DNA from: Puffinus mauretanicus
Taxonomy: Eukaryota; Chordata; Aves; Procellariiformes; Procellariidae
Direction of reading: 5' to 3'
Length of the DNA: 64,000 nt
NCBI GenBank assembly: GCA_023333565.1
Contig: JAJKFH010002906.1
Location: 2,248,501-2,312,500, forward strand
The notes beneath the pieces are model-generated. The model saw nothing but the letters and a program-made list of their open reading frames with translations, did no database searches and had not been told where the DNA came from. How positions within the stretch are numbered: position 1 is the stretch's first letter; the number at the start of each line of letters is the position of its first letter. Below, piece after piece: positions 61,201 through 64,000 of the stretch. Both the position numbers and the translations under genes were made by a program.

Positions 61201-64000
61201 TGAAGTTTGGGAGACTGTCATCAGGACGTAACTCTGGTATTTCCATATATTTAAGATGAAAGATAACATCTAATGATTCTTTTGTACAGAGAGCAACATT
61301 TGGATTTCTTCTTTAAACTAGATGAAAATATAAACACAAACTCAAATCTGTATATAATATCTGTCGGTGAATTAAATACTTTTATACTCAAAATGAAGGA
61401 CTCCTGTGCTTCCTAAATTCCCATCATCCAAATATGGGATTCAATTTTCATCAAAGATGTTAAATAGAAAGATTATTAGTTCTGGAAACATAAATTAGCA
61501 TATTCTTAATTTCTTTGATGATATAATATCTTTAGGGAAGATTCCCCTTTTATTTTTTCTCTCTTGACACACTGTATGTGCTGTATGAATTATTTATTGA
61601 AACAATAAAAGGTACAACCTTTAATTTCTTTTCTTCTGGACAAAACCAGTTAATGCATTATATCTCCTGAAGAAAAACAAATTGCAATATGGTGTTGAAT
61701 TTGTAGTCTCAAGAAACCTGATAGCACCTCAAATATGTCACACATGAGAATTTTGGAAAAAATTTTCAAAAAAGAATTTTGCATATGTTTAAGTGATTTT
61801 CAAAGGAAAAAAACAACTAATGACTGTTCAAAAGGCAGGCTCATTCAGTTCTTGCTTATGCAGTCGTTATTGCTAATATTACAGCAACAACACGGTGTTT
61901 CATTGTTTTCTAGTACTTGATTTAGTGTCAGCTATCATCATAGCATTACTCACATTTAAACTGAATTTACCAGTGTTGCAGATTGCATTGGAAAGCTTGA
62001 AAAAGGTGATGCACACTGCACTGAGATAAGACCATCACACATTCATTAGATAACATATTTTACATTTGAGAATGAAAGTTATACCACAGTTTACAGCTAT
62101 TACTGAATTTCTCATGTTAGAGACTTAAATGATAACAACACCCTCTCAAGATTCTGAAATTGCAGCCTGAGATGTACACAGTATTTCTCAACTTCCTCTC
62201 ATCCTTTTAGAACTTTTAATTACTTTTCTGTGAAGGCAGAAGCTACTACAGAGACTCAAATACTTTATAATTATAGACACTCTCATGTCTTTTCAAGGCA
62301 ATCTCAGGCCATTTGCAGTTTATTCCCATGACTCTCACAGACATTTCTGCAGCAAGTTCATGTATAAAAACTGTAAAAGCTATTGGTGAAGTAATAGTTT
62401 TTGCCAGTATTATACTACACACTACGCTTTTCCTGAATCACTGAGTGAGAGCAACCCTCATTCTCAGCTATCCAAGATTGATGTCCAAATACTCACAGGG
62501 ATCTCTTTTTTAAAACTTCATGTAATTCCCTCAAATGCTTTTGAACCATATTGCCTGTTGGGACATAGATTTATTCACTTAGATCCTTTAACTATTACAC
62601 ATGGGGGAAAAAAAAATTTATTTTACTACACTGACTAAGAATCCAGCTGAAAAGACTGAAGCTGCATTTCCTCTCTTAAAGCTGCATATTTGCTCTCTTA
62701 ATATTAAAAGCTTAAACTTAGCATCCCTTGTGACTGAATAGGTATCCATGTTAAGCAGCATACAGCATGAAGAAAGCCACAAACATACCACTCTACCAAT
62801 ATAGTTTCCAAGTTCTTTTAGGCCCTTTGGCTTCCTTATGAAGTGTGTATGTATTGTGGCCCCTTCAATACAGAGAAAAAATATGATCTCAGAAGACAAT
62901 GGGTTTTAGTCCCTACTCTCACGGCCTGAATTCTAAGTGATAATGTAAAAATACATGATTGATTCACTGAGACCTGTCTCCATTCTACAACTGTTAACCA
63001 ATATCAGCAAGATTGTATTTTAGAAATAATATTAGGCTCCACTAAGCTTTAGGCAGCCATAAATTCAGGCTACTTGAGTCCTTTAAGTGCGGTAGAATCA
63101 GATATTTCATCCCTCTGATACCATTAAACTTAAAATTATTTTGGTTATCATCAGAAGTATTCATCGTTTATCAGTATATATCATCATTTCAGAAGTATTG
63201 GTTTCAAAAAGCTCATATAATAATAGTATACTACTTATATTATTTTCTATTAACTTATATTGGTGGTACCTGAATACTTTGTAAACACAATAACATTTAT
63301 CCTGGCAGCACACACAACTTTCATCCCAACAAATGCCCAAAGGCTATCTACAAGCCTAAATTTTTTTTTTAAGTATATAAACTGGACTTCAGAGAGGACA
63401 TGGAATTAACACTGACTTAAGATCACGAATTGTGGATCTCCCTTGTAAAGAAGACAGATGCATGTGTTTGTCTTCCCAATCTTATTTGCAACATGTACCA
63501 CTGATAAAATCTTGTTGTCTCATCAGAAAGAAGCAACTTGTATCTAAAAGTGTTCTGAGACGCCCCTACTTCACACCAATAGATAACAATGAGAAACTAA
63601 ACCTCAGTTCAACTGATTTATTAATTCTTAAATATAGCTGTCTTCCCACTCCTTTTCAGCCCCTAGACACAGATAACCATGGTTGCCCCTACACTGTGGG
63701 ATGCCCCACAGTGCAAATTTACATCCTGGTTATATCTCTTACCATGTTCTGGTTTCCATTGGAAGGAAACTATGGCATGGAAGTCACAGTGCTCTTCAGC
63801 TGTTTTCCTGATCTGGAAGAACAAGCACACTATGGAATATAAATGCCACACTGTCTAATTTCAGCCGTTGGTACAAAGTCAAGCGCCAATTATATGCAGA
63901 AGACACGCAGTGTTACCTAATCTTCACTACATCTTATTACTATAATTGTAATATTAGACTGCTGGGAGAGGGTTACCTCTTGAATGACACAGCTGGATGA
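58229..64000. other. Non-coding, AT-rich unique DNA
   Basis: Only short chance frames; the longest, 136 codons at 63432-63842 on the plus strand, has no recognisable domain. No RNA gene or element is seen. Confidence 0.65.

Noticed and set aside
63432..63842. 136-codon plus-strand open frame
   Set aside because: No domain or compositional sign of coding; expected by chance in a window of this size.

Overview
The window is about 64 kb of AT-rich, gene-poor vertebrate DNA, almost certainly from a bird. The evidence is CR1 LINE fragments with the typical 3' tail of ATTCTATG-like repeats, and LTR elements that I recognise as avian ERV families (termini TGTCCTGGTTTC and TGTATTGGGTTTG). The species cannot be read from the sequence. 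I found no convincing exon of a host protein gene, and no rRNA, tRNA or CRISPR array. Most of the window looks intergenic or intronic.

The main feature is a nearly complete, env-less endogenous retrovirus on the minus strand at 11020-17787. In its own 5'->3' order it has: a 5' LTR (17269-17787); a primer-binding site of the tRNA-Lys1,2 type (17242-17259); a 663-codon gag (17155-15164); an in-frame UAG; pol with protease, reverse transcriptase, RNase H and integrase (15163-11979); a roughly 445-nt non-coding tail; a purine-rich tract; and a 3' LTR (11020-11533). Pol has every catalytic motif, but one missing base near 13535-13540 splits it. The two LTRs differ at only about 1% of aligned positions, so the insertion is young. 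Gag is unusual. It has a multi-pass hydrophobic N-terminus, then ten copies of a 10-residue Thr-rich repeat, then a capsid-like region, and no zinc knuckles. Pol has no ATG of its own ahead of the protease, and a hairpin with a possible pseudoknot lies just after the gag UAG. This suggests Gag-Pol is made by stop-codon readthrough.

Other elements are: a 1.17-kb solo LTR on the plus strand (31636-32809) flanked by GTTT; a degenerate LTR-like block at about 48832-50060 with an internal duplication; a 5'-truncated CR1 with an open C-terminal RT reading frame (56560-57110, plus); and two old CR1 relics (52440-52630 plus, 33655-33885 minus). Several microsatellites are scattered through the rest.

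In the unique DNA, two sites stand out: a triple AGGTCA array (DR4 followed by DR2) at 45453-45476, and a weak candidate terminal exon at 58147-58228. The remaining stretches hold nothing I can name.
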